A stretch of DNA of 49,158 bases from Marine group II euryarchaeote REDSEA-S30_B12 (GCA_001629205.1 LURV01000030.1:1-49158), one strand, 5' to 3'; shown: positions 1 through 8,272, counted from the first letter of the stretch. A program made the numbers and translations. The notes: generated from the sequence alone by a model not told the origin.

Positions 1-1
1 A

Positions 2-361
2 AATAAGTCTAAACTGAGTTTTTCGAGAGTTCTAATTGCTAATTTTGTTTTTTTGACTCATATTTTAATAATGATATATATCGCCTTTGGTTGGCTTAGT
101 CCGATAGACTGGATGCTATGGGGACTAATCTTCCTATACTTAGTGACTGAATTATTATGGAAATTAACTGGATCTTGTATTTTGACGGATTTTGAGAGAA
201 AAATCAGAGGTATTCCTGAATCTACTCCAGAGACCTTTTTTATGGTTAGAATAATCTATTACATTACTAGGATGGATGTTTCTCCGGAAAAATCAATTAT
301 TTTTGTGAAAATTTGGGGAAGAATTGCGTGTTTAATTTCTATAATTAGATTATATTTGTAA
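2..361 (+). CDS. Small membrane protein of unknown function, possibly 5'-truncated
   Basis: The frame is open from the left edge of the window to a TAA stop, so the start may lie outside. Inside the window the candidates are TTG at 53 and ATG at 71. The product has two hydrophobic segments near its N-terminus (roughly the first 45 residues from the TTG), then a charged stretch with GSCILTDFERKIRG, and a third hydrophobic segment at the C-terminus. The Cys-Leu-Thr-x-x-Glu pattern after a membrane segment loosely recalls DUF2784-type small membrane proteins, but I would not assign it. It is on the same strand as the moeB-like gene that follows after about 55 nt. Function unknown. Confidence 0.5.
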   Translation, partial: NKSKLSFSRVLIANFVFLTHILIMIYIAFGWLSPIDWMLWGLIFLYLVTELLWKLTGSCILTDFERKIRGIPESTPETFFMVRIIYYITRMDVSPEKSIIFVKIWGRIACLISIIRLYL

Positions 362-415
362 TTATATGAATTAAATGACCGAAGGACAAATGTGCATAGG
401 CGATGTAGCATCAAC

Positions 416-1519
416 ATGGATGTACTGCTTGATGGCAATGAAACTATTAGATATTCTAGACATTTAAATCTCCCTCAAGTAGGATTAGAGGGTCAGATTA
501 AGCTAAAACAGGCTTCAATTATTGTAGTTGGTGCGGGTGGTCTTGGTTCTCCAGTTCTTCTTTATTTGGCGGCGGTTGGAGTAGGTAAAATTGGAATTAT
601 TGATAATGATGTTGTTGAATTATCCAATCTTCAAAGACAAATAATCCATAGCAATTCAAAGATTGGTGAGTCAAAAGCAGAGTCTGCTGCATTGAGGATT
701 TCTGATTTAAATCCTAGAATCGAAGTTGTACCAATTAATGTTAGATTAGATAATAAAAATGTACTAGATATTTTGAGTGGGTATGATGTAGTAATTGATG
801 GAACTGATAATTTTGAAACACGATATATTATCGGAGATGCGTGTGAAAAATTAGAAATTCCATGGATTTTTGGAAGTATTCATAGATTTGATGGGCAGGT
901 TTCAACCTTTAATTACAAAAATGGGCCGAATTACAGGGATTTATTTCCATCTCCACCACCACTTGAGTTGGCCCCAAATTGTGAAGAAGCTGGAGTTTTA
1001 GGAGTTCTACCTGGAATGATAGGTACCATTCAAGCCACGGAATCGATTAAGATTATTCTGGGAATTGGAGAGATACTTAGGGGTAAATTACTAACTTTAG
1101 ACGCTTTAACGATGGAAATGAGAATTTTGAAATTCTCGGCTAACTCTAATAGTCCAGATGTTGACCAATCTAAAAATAGAGATGTATTAGAAATGTTGGA
1201 AATTAGTCCGGTTGAGTTTGAAAATAAAAAGAATAATGGTTGGAAAGTATTTCTACTTGATGTTAGGAGGGGTGAAGAGGAAGAAATCACGAGTATTGAT
1301 GGTACTGACTTGAGAATAGAACATTTAGCAATACCAGATAGAGTCTCCGAACTCCCACCTGATTTAGATATTGTAGTATACTGTAGGAGTGGATTTAGAT
1401 CAGCTGCAGTCACTCGTTTTCTATCTGAACTTGGAGTATTTTCCGGAAAAATCTACAATCTTCGTGGCGGTATTCATGAATGGTCAGATACTGTCGATGA
1501 TAATGTCATTAAATATTAA
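416..1519 (+). CDS. moeB: MoeB/ThiF-type adenylyltransferase with C-terminal rhodanese domain
   Basis: An E1-like enzyme that adenylates the C-terminal glycine of a ubiquitin-like sulfur carrier (MoaD or ThiS) in molybdopterin or thiamine synthesis. The start is taken at ATG 416, which gives the family-typical beginning with RYSRHL at 12-17; a GTG at 392 would add eight residues. The nucleotide-binding GAGGLGS is at 39-45, DNDVVELSNLQRQ at 63-75, and the conserved Cys of PNCEEAGVLG at 189. A rhodanese domain follows (about 270-367) with the active-site loop CRSGFRS and Cys323. Oddly, the zinc-binding CxxC pairs are gone: the usual PCYRCLFP reads PNYRDLFP (171-178), and the second pair near 240 is absent. 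Molybdenum-enzyme genes downstream favour a molybdopterin role over thiamine or tRNA thiolation, but this is inference. Confidence 0.85.
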   Translation: MDVLLDGNETIRYSRHLNLPQVGLEGQIKLKQASIIVVGAGGLGSPVLLYLAAVGVGKIGIIDNDVVELSNLQRQIIHSNSKIGESKAESAALRISDLNPRIEVVPINVRLDNKNVLDILSGYDVVIDGTDNFETRYIIGDACEKLEIPWIFGSIHRFDGQVSTFNYKNGPNYRDLFPSPPPLELAPNCEEAGVLGVLPGMIGTIQATESIKIILGIGEILRGKLLTLDALTMEMRILKFSANSNSPDVDQSKNRDVLEMLEISPVEFENKKNNGWKVFLLDVRRGEEEEITSIDGTDLRIEHLAIPDRVSELPPDLDIVVYCRSGFRSAAVTRFLSELGVFSGKIYNLRGGIHEWSDTVDDNVIKY

Positions 1520-1590
1520 CGGTGAAATGCAATTCAGTCAACTGTTTTAATGTGGTTTTTTACTAATATTTTTAGTTAAATTAAATATTT

Positions 1591-1598
1591 TTATAAAT
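1591..1598 (+). promoter_or_regulatory. Putative TATA box ahead of the E1 alpha gene
   Basis: TTATAAAT lies in an AT-rich 140-bp gap after the moeB-like stop. A start site about 25 nt downstream would leave a leader of roughly 40 nt before ATG 1661. Assigned by position and composition only. Confidence 0.3.
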
Positions 1599-1660
1599 AA
1601 GTGGTGATATTTGTATCTAGCTAACGAATATTTGTTGTACTAGTAATACTTCGGATATGT

Positions 1661-3373
1661 ATGGCGAGGTTGAGACAAGGCATATGGAAGTGCCCACATT
1701 GTGATAAGCATCAGACTTGGAAAATCAAAAGGGATGGGATGAATAAATTAGATAGAAAGTGTATTAGTTGTGGAAAGAGGGCAAGATTCACGATAGAAAG
1801 ATCATCATCCGGACAAGGTAGATCCAGATCTGTTGAGATTTGGGAAAGGTCAATATTGTATAAAATCGATGAATTGGAGAAAGAAGTTGAACTAAGAGAC
1901 GGAATAGATGGAGATATTGATGAATTGAGTATTAAATCTGAATTATCTACGGACATAGGAGACGATCAATCTGATTTATCTCCTATTTGGGGTATGGTTT
2001 GGAATCCAGAAAAACATCTAGAATTTGTAAAAGTGGTAGAAACTGAAGAAATCAAAAATAGATTTTTTTCTTTTGTCGCAGAGAGGCATGATGGTTATCT
2101 TGGAGAAATCGCCGATTGTTGGTTGAAAATGGAATTTCCTGAGAAATTAAATGGAGAAAAATTTCATGAATACTCAAAAATACTATTAGATGAGATTTTG
2201 ACAAGTCTATCGAACAGAACAATTGAGCCTAAATTATCAAAATTGAGAGAAATCGAAATAATTCCTATGAGGAAGGGGAGTTTCTTTCTTTCCCGTAGAT
2301 TGGCGAGATTGATTGTTGATCTGAAGCTATGCTTGAGAAGGATAGGGTATTTGTATTCAATTACACTGGAGCATAGAACTGACTGGCAGCGTTGGATGAT
2401 TAGGACTAGAATATTAGATGAAGAATTGAAGTCGATTTTTAGTGAGGGTTTGAAGACACCTGATGGAGAAAATTTTGGTGGTAAGGGATTTAGATCCACT
2501 TGGCAGGAAGCAATCGTAGCGTGTGCATCTCCTCTAAAAAAAGCCATTAATTTGCCCACTGATAGATTTTATGAAGCTGATATTGTTGCCCCTATGATTA
2601 GGGACGTTGGTCTGGCACTGGCTATGGGGCAGACTCCATTAGAGATTATGGCGGCTCAAGTAGGTAAGGCAGACTCTTACATGGATGGTGGAAATCCCAA
2701 TAGTGGCGGTCGTGATTTACACATAGGAAATTGGGAAAAGGGCATTCTTCCACCAACAGCCCCTTTACCAATCGCTAGTGCTACTACAACAGGAATTGCA
2801 CTTTCTGCGAAAAAAATGAATATAGATAGATTTCATCTTGCCCCTGTTGGAGAAGGATGTAGTAGCAATGGAGAATTCTGGGAAGCTATAAATTTCGCTG
2901 GAGTCAGAGGTTTGCCTATCTGTTATATGATTCAAAATAATCAAATTGCACTTGATACTTTTTCTTCGAAGCAGTCGGGGGCAGAAACATTTGGTGACAA
3001 AGGATATGCAGTAGGCATTCCAGCATGGACAATTGATGGATCAGATCCTGATCAATTCTTCGCATCAGTTTCTGTGGCCAAGGAATTTGCTTCCATGGGC
3101 GGTGGTCCCACTCTAATTCATGTTGAAACCATGCGAGGATGTGGTCACGCTCATCACCATGATGATTTGTATCTTGGAGCATCGAGCGGCAACCCCCCGG
3201 GTTATGTTGATAGAGGGTTACTGCGATACTGGTCCGAGAAAGATCCTTTGCCAAACCACAGGGAGTTATTGATTAAACTCGGAGTGGGCGAACAAAAACT
3301 CAACCGCATTCAGATGGAAGAAGAAGGCAAGGTGGAGTCGGCCAGGAGCCAATTGGAAAAAATGGAGATGTAA
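1661..3373 (+). CDS. 2-oxoacid dehydrogenase E1 component, alpha subunit, with N-terminal zinc ribbon
   Basis: Thiamine-diphosphate-dependent alpha subunit of a pyruvate/branched-chain 2-oxoacid/acetoin dehydrogenase-type E1. The catalytic part is roughly residues 250-540: the ThDP motif runs from GEG at 397-399 to NN at 426-427, with the expected spacing of about 30, and an E1-type VETMRGCGHAHHHDD block follows. The protein is 570 residues, against about 330-400 for the family. The extra N-terminus carries a zinc ribbon with C11, C14, C34 and C37, a basic Ser/Arg-rich stretch, an acidic stretch and an alpha-helical region of unknown function. E1 beta follows directly; no E2 or E3 gene is in the window. 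The reading frame may be broken relative to E1 beta at the A6 run at 3357-3362. The substrate cannot be told from sequence. Confidence 0.85.
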   Translation: MARLRQGIWKCPHCDKHQTWKIKRDGMNKLDRKCISCGKRARFTIERSSSGQGRSRSVEIWERSILYKIDELEKEVELRDGIDGDIDELSIKSELSTDIGDDQSDLSPIWGMVWNPEKHLEFVKVVETEEIKNRFFSFVAERHDGYLGEIADCWLKMEFPEKLNGEKFHEYSKILLDEILTSLSNRTIEPKLSKLREIEIIPMRKGSFFLSRRLARLIVDLKLCLRRIGYLYSITLEHRTDWQRWMIRTRILDEELKSIFSEGLKTPDGENFGGKGFRSTWQEAIVACASPLKKAINLPTDRFYEADIVAPMIRDVGLALAMGQTPLEIMAAQVGKADSYMDGGNPNSGGRDLHIGNWEKGILPPTAPLPIASATTTGIALSAKKMNIDRFHLAPVGEGCSSNGEFWEAINFAGVRGLPICYMIQNNQIALDTFSSKQSGAETFGDKGYAVGIPAWTIDGSDPDQFFASVSVAKEFASMGGGPTLIHVETMRGCGHAHHHDDLYLGASSGNPPGYVDRGLLRYWSEKDPLPNHRELLIKLGVGEQKLNRIQMEEEGKVESARSQLEKMEM

Positions 3374-3408
3374 ACTCTTGGACATATAGCAGATCAATTC
3401 AGAATGCT

Positions 3409-4401
3409 ATGGTAAAAATTGCAGAAATTTTTGGGGAAAAATCGATTTTTATGGGAGAAGACATGGAAATAGCCGGAGCTTTTGGCATGAATTTACCATT
3501 AAGGGCGAAAGGTCATCAAGAAAAATTACTTGATATGCCTCTATCTGAATCGATAATAATACATTCTGCAACTGGAGCTGCTCTTGGAGGTATGAGGCCT
3601 GTGGCAGAAATACAATTTGGTGGTTTTGCTGCCTTAGCCATGAATCCACTGATAAATAATGCAGCTCAATTAAGATGGAGGTGGGGGGCTGAAGTACCAA
3701 TGACAGTCAGAATCCCTATTGGTGGAAAAACTAGGAGTGGCCCCTATCATGCTAATATGATTGAATCTTGGTTTACTAATGATCCTGGATTAGTAATAGT
3801 ATTCCCGAGTAATCCTCAAGATGCATACGACTTATTGATTGAGAGTCATAATTTACCCGATCCTGTGATTTTTCTTGAACATATAGGGCTGTATGGTTTG
3901 AGGGGAGGATTGACTGGATGGGGAGACAATATTAATCAGGTAGTTAGACCGAATGATGTTATAGAAAGAATTGATAATGGAGAGAGTAAGATAGGAAAGG
4001 GAGAGTTAATTCGGGGTGGAAAGGATATTACAATTGTAACTTGGGGTGCAATGGTTCATGTTGCAATAAAAACAGCAAAAATCGCTTCGAAAATGGGTAT
4101 AGAAGTTGAGATAATTGACTTGAGAACATTGTTGCCATTTGATTCTAAAATATGCATAGAATCAGTGAATAGAACTGGAAAATTACTTGTCTTACAGGAA
4201 GCTCAATGGACTGGTGGTTTTGGGCACACAATTAGTAGTAGGATTATTGAAGAATCATTTTGGAATTTGGAATATCCTCCAGTTGTTATTGGGGCGCTTG
4301 ATACTCCAGTTCCATTCTCCCCCACTCTTGAAGATTTTAGTATCCCCTCGGTTGAGATTGTTCTTAGGCATATTGAAAGAGCATGTTCCAAAAAATATTA
4401 G
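3409..4401 (+). CDS. 2-oxoacid dehydrogenase E1 component, beta subunit
   Basis: Transketolase-like beta subunit of the E1 heterotetramer. Visible family blocks are GEDMEIAGAFG near the N-terminus, the pyrimidine-binding region ending in PVAEIQFGGF, and a C-terminal transketolase domain with WGAMVHVA and LRTLLPFD. The first ATG is at 3409, but the same frame is open back to 3277 and encodes TYSRSIQNAM just before it, which matches the usual first helix of E1 beta. No ATG, GTG or TTG lies in that stretch. The natural product is therefore either shortened, started at a rare codon, or read as a fusion with E1 alpha after a -1 shift. The stop sits inside an 18-bp palindrome (4396-4413). Confidence 0.85.
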   Translation: MVKIAEIFGEKSIFMGEDMEIAGAFGMNLPLRAKGHQEKLLDMPLSESIIIHSATGAALGGMRPVAEIQFGGFAALAMNPLINNAAQLRWRWGAEVPMTVRIPIGGKTRSGPYHANMIESWFTNDPGLVIVFPSNPQDAYDLLIESHNLPDPVIFLEHIGLYGLRGGLTGWGDNINQVVRPNDVIERIDNGESKIGKGELIRGGKDITIVTWGAMVHVAIKTAKIASKMGIEVEIIDLRTLLPFDSKICIESVNRTGKLLVLQEAQWTGGFGHTISSRIIEESFWNLEYPPVVIGALDTPVPFSPTLEDFSIPSVEIVLRHIERACSKKY

Positions 4402-4413
4402 ATTAATCTAATA
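4396..4413. repeat. 18-bp perfect palindrome at the E1 beta stop / antiporter upstream region
   Basis: TATTAGATTAATCTAATA is a perfect palindrome overlapping the E1 beta stop codon and lying 37 nt ahead of the GTG start of the cation antiporter. It could be an operator for the downstream gene or a weak hairpin at the E1 transcript end. There is no long T-run after it. Confidence 0.45.
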
Positions 4414-4450
4414 CAATACAGTCATTAGTAACTGTTAACGGGGAGTAAGT

Positions 4451-5410
4451 GTGTCTGAAGAGATTATGGACATTTTGAGTGTTGTAATAGGCTTTCTTCT
4501 CCTTATGAGCGGTGGAGAGTCTTTGGTTCAAGGAGCAATTAGAATTTCAGATCGACTTAAGGTTCCAAAATTATTAGTTGGTTTCACAGTTGTTGCTATT
4601 GGAACTTCACTTCCCGAACTAGCGGTGGCACTAGAAGCAGTCAGGCAAGAAGCGGCTGAAATTGCAATTGGTAGTGTAATAGGTTCCAATATAGCTAATG
4701 TAATGCTAGTTTTGGGAACAGCAGCGATTTTGGGATCTTTTGATGACCCTGAAAGTGGAATAGAAAGAGATGCTGCTGCCGTAATTATTGCTACTTTGAT
4801 TTTCTTGATTTTTGTATTGATGGGAGAGATTCCTTTTATTGGTGGAGTGGCCATGTTAGTAATTTTAGTTTTATACATTTCATACTCTTACTATATTGGA
4901 ATGAAGGAAGGAGATAGTGGAAATATAGAAGATTCTTGGTTACCTGATAGTATGTATTTGGCTATTCCAGCATGTTTTTTGGGTGGAGTGATGATTTGGT
5001 TTGGTGCGACAATTTTAGTTTCTGGTGCTACTGGTTTAGCAGAAAAATTTGGAATTTCTGAAGCAATTATTGGACTAACTATCGTGGCATTAGGTACATC
5101 TCTTCCTGAATTAGCAGTTACGGTGGTAGCTGGATTAAGGGGACAAGGTGGAGTCGCTATTGGAAATATTTTCGGGTCTAATTTAATGAACATATTGGGA
5201 ATTATTGGTACTTCATCAATTGTCTCGGGTGGTATGATAGTGGGTAGTCAATTTTCTGAATTCTATGGAATATGGATGGTTCTTATTACATCTGGATTTG
5301 TAGCATTTCTAATTTTTAGAAAAATTAATTTTTCTAAAAATTTAGGATTTTTGATGATTTCAACATACATTTCTTACATGGCATATTTGGCATATATAGG
5401 AGTTATTTAG
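4451..5410 (+). CDS. CaCA-family cation antiporter (YrbG-like calcium/sodium exchanger)
   Basis: Membrane antiporter exchanging Na+ or H+ for Ca2+ or related divalent ions. The two inverted alpha repeats that form the ion site are clear: GTSLPE at 51-56 with GSNIAN at 78-83, and GTSLPE at 215-220 with GSNLMN at 242-247. About ten hydrophobic segments and a length of 319 residues fit prokaryotic members. The GTG start is preceded by a GGGAG Shine-Dalgarno-like sequence at 4441-4445. The gene is co-directional with the molybdenum region but has no obvious functional tie. Ion specificity is not readable from the motifs. Confidence 0.88.
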   Translation: MSEEIMDILSVVIGFLLLMSGGESLVQGAIRISDRLKVPKLLVGFTVVAIGTSLPELAVALEAVRQEAAEIAIGSVIGSNIANVMLVLGTAAILGSFDDPESGIERDAAAVIIATLIFLIFVLMGEIPFIGGVAMLVILVLYISYSYYIGMKEGDSGNIEDSWLPDSMYLAIPACFLGGVMIWFGATILVSGATGLAEKFGISEAIIGLTIVALGTSLPELAVTVVAGLRGQGGVAIGNIFGSNLMNILGIIGTSSIVSGGMIVGSQFSEFYGIWMVLITSGFVAFLIFRKINFSKNLGFLMISTYISYMAYLAYIGVI

Positions 5411-5442
5411 AGTAAACATGAGGTATTTTTTTGGAGGAAAGG

Positions 5443-6006
5443 GTGTGTTGTGTTATTCTTGCAGCTGGAAGTAGTAAAAGGATGGGTGAAGAAAAGGTTC
5501 TAGTGAAATTAGATCAAGAATCATTAATCTCATGGATTTCAAAAAGATTAGTGAAATTAGGGCTAGATATTGTAATTGTGACAAAAAAAGAGATTTTTGA
5601 TTTAGTTAAAATGCATGTTTATCCGAATAAAGTTATACTTAATGAATCGCCAGAATTAGGGAGGACAGGATCAATAAAAGTAGGGATAAATTATCTTGAT
5701 CATCTGTATAAAAAAAATTACAGATTGATAATAGCACCAGTTGATAGACCTGGATTTTCAGATGATACAATACTTACTCTGGCTTCCTTACATGAAACTA
5801 GTTGCCCTGAAAAAAATAATATTGGCGGCCATCCAATTATCTTATCTACTTCGGATGTTGATATAGTCAGAAATTCGCCTCCTAGTGCATCTTTGAGGGA
5901 TTTGGTGATAAGTAAGAGATTTGAGGTTGAAGATAAAAATCTACATTTAAATCTTGATACAAAGAGGGATTTGGATAAATTCAGGAAGATTTACGTTTCA
6001 TTGTGA
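5443..6006 (+). CDS. MobA/MocA-like molybdopterin nucleotidyltransferase
   Basis: NTP-transferase-fold enzyme expected to attach CMP or GMP to molybdopterin. The signature loop LAAGSSKRMG is at 6-15 with Lys18, and an ELGRTGSIKVG segment and an APVDRPG segment follow at the usual metal/nucleotide region; NIGGHPIIL is the MocA-type GxP block. I place the start at GTG 5443 because GGAGG at 5433-5437 is correctly spaced from it; TTG 5431 would give four more residues. Neighbouring XdhC and hydroxylase genes suggest MocA (molybdopterin cytosine dinucleotide, used by xanthine-dehydrogenase-family enzymes) rather than MobA. That choice is inference. Confidence 0.8.
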   Translation: MCCVILAAGSSKRMGEEKVLVKLDQESLISWISKRLVKLGLDIVIVTKKEIFDLVKMHVYPNKVILNESPELGRTGSIKVGINYLDHLYKKNYRLIIAPVDRPGFSDDTILTLASLHETSCPEKNNIGGHPIILSTSDVDIVRNSPPSASLRDLVISKRFEVEDKNLHLNLDTKRDLDKFRKIYVSL

Positions 6007-6043
6007 TGAAAAAAATTGATTTATTCGATTACGTCGGGTTATT

Positions 6044-6853
6044 GTGGAGATCCTAGAATACCTAGCTGATGCTGACCCTGTGCTTCAAGCATTTTTTGCA
6101 GGATTATTTACTTGGGGGATGACTGCAGCAGGTGCTGGTATTGTATTTTTCTTTAGAGAAATTAATAGAGGAATTCTAGATGGAATGTTGGGTTTTGCAG
6201 CTGGAGTAATGATTGCTGCTAGTTGTTTTGGACTATTGGGTCCAGCTATCGATCAGACTGAGGGAGAAGGATTTTGGAAAGTTCTTCCAGCAGCACTGGG
6301 ATTTATTCTTGGTGGGATATGTATGAGAATAATTGACTATTATTTACCACATCTTCACCCTGGTGCACCACCGGAAGAGACAGAAGGAGTGAAAACCAAT
6401 TGGCATAGGAGTATGTTACTAGTTTCGGCAATCACCTTACATAATATTCCCGAGGGACTAGCAGTTGGAGTAGCTTTTGGCGCAGCTGCTACTGGAGATA
6501 GTATGGGTGCTGCGATAGCTCTAATGATTGGAATAGGCATTCAAAACTTTCCAGAAGGTGCTGCAGTTTCTGTACCATTAAGGAGAGAGGGTTTGAGTAG
6601 AAAGCAGAGTTTTTTGTGGGGTCAATTTTCTGCCCTAGTAGAGCCATTGTCTGCAGTTCTGGGGGCTGCAGTTATTGTTTACATGAATCCTATTCTACCT
6701 TATGCTCTGGCATTCGCTGCGGGAGCAATGATATTCGTAGTGGTAGAAGAATTGATTCCTGAATCTCATAGGGGAAAGAATGGAGATATTGCTACAATGG
6801 GAGTTATGTTAGGATTTACAATAATGATGATTTTAGATGTTTGGCTTGGATGA
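6044..6853 (+). CDS. ZIP-family metal transporter
   Basis: Integral membrane protein importing Zn2+, Fe2+ or related divalent metals into the cytoplasm. The two metal-site helices carry HNIPEG (133-138) and QNFPEG (167-172), as in ZupT-type ZIPs. About eight hydrophobic helices and 269 residues fit the family. A His-containing loop (HLHPG at 103-107) between helices 3 and 4 is the usual variable metal loop. The start is GTG 6044. Its stop overlaps the xdhC-like start in an ATGA, so the two are probably translationally coupled. The metal could be zinc, iron or even a supply for the cofactor genes around it; the sequence does not decide. Confidence 0.88.
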   Translation: MEILEYLADADPVLQAFFAGLFTWGMTAAGAGIVFFFREINRGILDGMLGFAAGVMIAASCFGLLGPAIDQTEGEGFWKVLPAALGFILGGICMRIIDYYLPHLHPGAPPEETEGVKTNWHRSMLLVSAITLHNIPEGLAVGVAFGAAATGDSMGAAIALMIGIGIQNFPEGAAVSVPLRREGLSRKQSFLWGQFSALVEPLSAVLGAAVIVYMNPILPYALAFAAGAMIFVVVEELIPESHRGKNGDIATMGVMLGFTIMMILDVWLG

Positions 6854-7722
6854 ACACAAAATCACATAATTATGTAATGGGTGCGAGTACTGTGACTCGT
6901 GCCACGCTGGACTGGGTTTTAAAAAAATTAGATGAGGGAGAAATTGTAGCTACAGCTACTGTAATAGAAACCAGTGGAAGTGTACCTGGAAAGCCTGGGG
7001 CGAAGCTGGCATTTTCATCTGATGGGAAGAGATTTGGTACAGTCGGAGGAGCGGGATTAGAAAGGAAAGTTGAAACCTCACTTGAAGAGCTTCTATCGCA
7101 GAAAGATTTCTCAAATAAAGGTAAGATTGAGTCATTTATGCTACATAAAGATGGGAAGGGATTAGAAATTACTAAATTGGATAGTTTATGTGGTGGTAAG
7201 GTCACCATTTCAATGGAAGTGATTCTACCGATGCCACATTTACTGATTGTAGGAGGTGGTCATGTCGGACTGAGTATAGCAAATTGTTGCAATTCTCTGG
7301 GATGGAAGTATAGCATTCTTGATGTAAGGAGTGAGTATTCAGATGAGAAGCGATTTCAAAACGCTTCTGAACTCCATACATCTACAGTAAAACATTTTCT
7401 TAGTTTACAAGAGAAAGATGGTTTGACTAGATTTTCTGATATACTTTTATTGGGTCACGATTGGAAAATCGATCAAGAGATGCTAATTGGTATTCTGCAT
7501 GAATATGAAGGTGATGACCGTCCAAGAATTGGAGCTATAGGTTCTAAAACAAAATGGTCCTCATTTAAGAAGGCGGCTATGGAAGAAGGAATATTGGAAA
7601 AAAGACTGGATAACGTAAGATGCCCTATTGGAATAGATATTGGTGCAGATTCGCCTGAAGAAATAGCTATTGCTGTCTGCGCAGAAATAATAAAATTGGA
7701 AAAAAATAAAATATACGAATAG
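6850..7722 (+). CDS. XdhC/CoxI-family molybdenum cofactor maturation protein
   Basis: XdhC/CoxI proteins bind molybdenum cofactor, help its sulfuration and insert it into xanthine-dehydrogenase-family enzymes. The N-terminal XdhC domain has TVIETSGSVPGKPG (37-50), GTVGGAGLE (63-71) and LCGGKV (113-118). The C-terminal Rossmann domain has VGGGHVG (134-140) and the family-typical SPEEIAIAVCAEII end. ATG 6850 is chosen because it overlaps the upstream TGA as ATGA; TTG 6841 is an alternative. In the GGG-Cys-x-Glu motif of well-known XdhC proteins the Cys is replaced by Gly here. The hydroxylase subunits follow within 45 nt, which supports a dedicated chaperone. Confidence 0.85.
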   Translation: MNTKSHNYVMGASTVTRATLDWVLKKLDEGEIVATATVIETSGSVPGKPGAKLAFSSDGKRFGTVGGAGLERKVETSLEELLSQKDFSNKGKIESFMLHKDGKGLEITKLDSLCGGKVTISMEVILPMPHLLIVGGGHVGLSIANCCNSLGWKYSILDVRSEYSDEKRFQNASELHTSTVKHFLSLQEKDGLTRFSDILLLGHDWKIDQEMLIGILHEYEGDDRPRIGAIGSKTKWSSFKKAAMEEGILEKRLDNVRCPIGIDIGADSPEEIAIAVCAEIIKLEKNKIYE

Positions 7723-7765
7723 AATATTATCTTTTAGGATAATTTGCTAACCGAATACTCATAGG

Positions 7766-8272
7766 ATGATTCCCCTTGTGAGTAGCATGGTCGAGTTCCG
7801 ATTGCCAATGCTACCACAACCGGGTGAGTTAGTTTGGAGCGTAAATATCAATGGTACAGAGGTCAAATTGAATATAGAAAGTAACGCTATTCTTCTTGAT
7901 GTCTTAAGAGACCAAGCAGGCAGCCTTGGGACAAAAAGAGGATGTGATATGGGAACTTGTGGCTGTTGTTCTGTTCTAGTTGACGGTGAGCCGAGGTTAT
8001 CTTGTCTTACTTTAGCCGCTGATATGAATGGGCGTGAAATTACTACAGTTGAGGGATTAGCTAACGGACATCAATTATTATCTCAAAATAATAATCCTAC
8101 AAACGAAGAAATAAAGACGGCGATTGAAGGTAATCTTTGTAGATGTACTGGGTTTCAACAAATAGTTGATTCTATTCGTGCCGCATCTGATATAATAAGA
8201 GAAAATAATGATATTGAGGATTCCACTTCAGCAAAAAGTGATCCCCATCCGGGATTTATGGAGGGGAATTAA
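7766..8272 (+). CDS. Mo-hydroxylase small subunit, [2Fe-2S] protein lacking part of cluster II
   Basis: Electron-transfer subunit of a xanthine-dehydrogenase/CO-dehydrogenase/4-hydroxybenzoyl-CoA-reductase-type enzyme. The plant-ferredoxin-like cluster I ligands are present (C60, C65, C68, C80). The second domain normally holds a CGxC pair followed by a CRC pair. Only the CRC pair (C125, C127 in NLCRCTG) is present: the stretch of about 28 residues with the CGxC motif that should follow residue 103 is missing, and the sequence goes straight from EGLANGHQ to LLSQNNNPTNEE. As read, the proximal cluster would have only two of its four cysteines. The N-terminus is extended by about 20 residues. 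A GAGGGG near the gene end serves the next start. Confidence 0.85.
   Translation: MIPLVSSMVEFRLPMLPQPGELVWSVNINGTEVKLNIESNAILLDVLRDQAGSLGTKRGCDMGTCGCCSVLVDGEPRLSCLTLAADMNGREITTVEGLANGHQLLSQNNNPTNEEIKTAIEGNLCRCTGFQQIVDSIRAASDIIRENNDIEDSTSAKSDPHPGFMEGN

Noticed and set aside
1030-1413. Minus-strand open frame of 127 codons inside the moeB-like gene.
   Set aside because: It lies entirely opposite conserved rhodanese and adenylation motifs and has no recognisable protein features.
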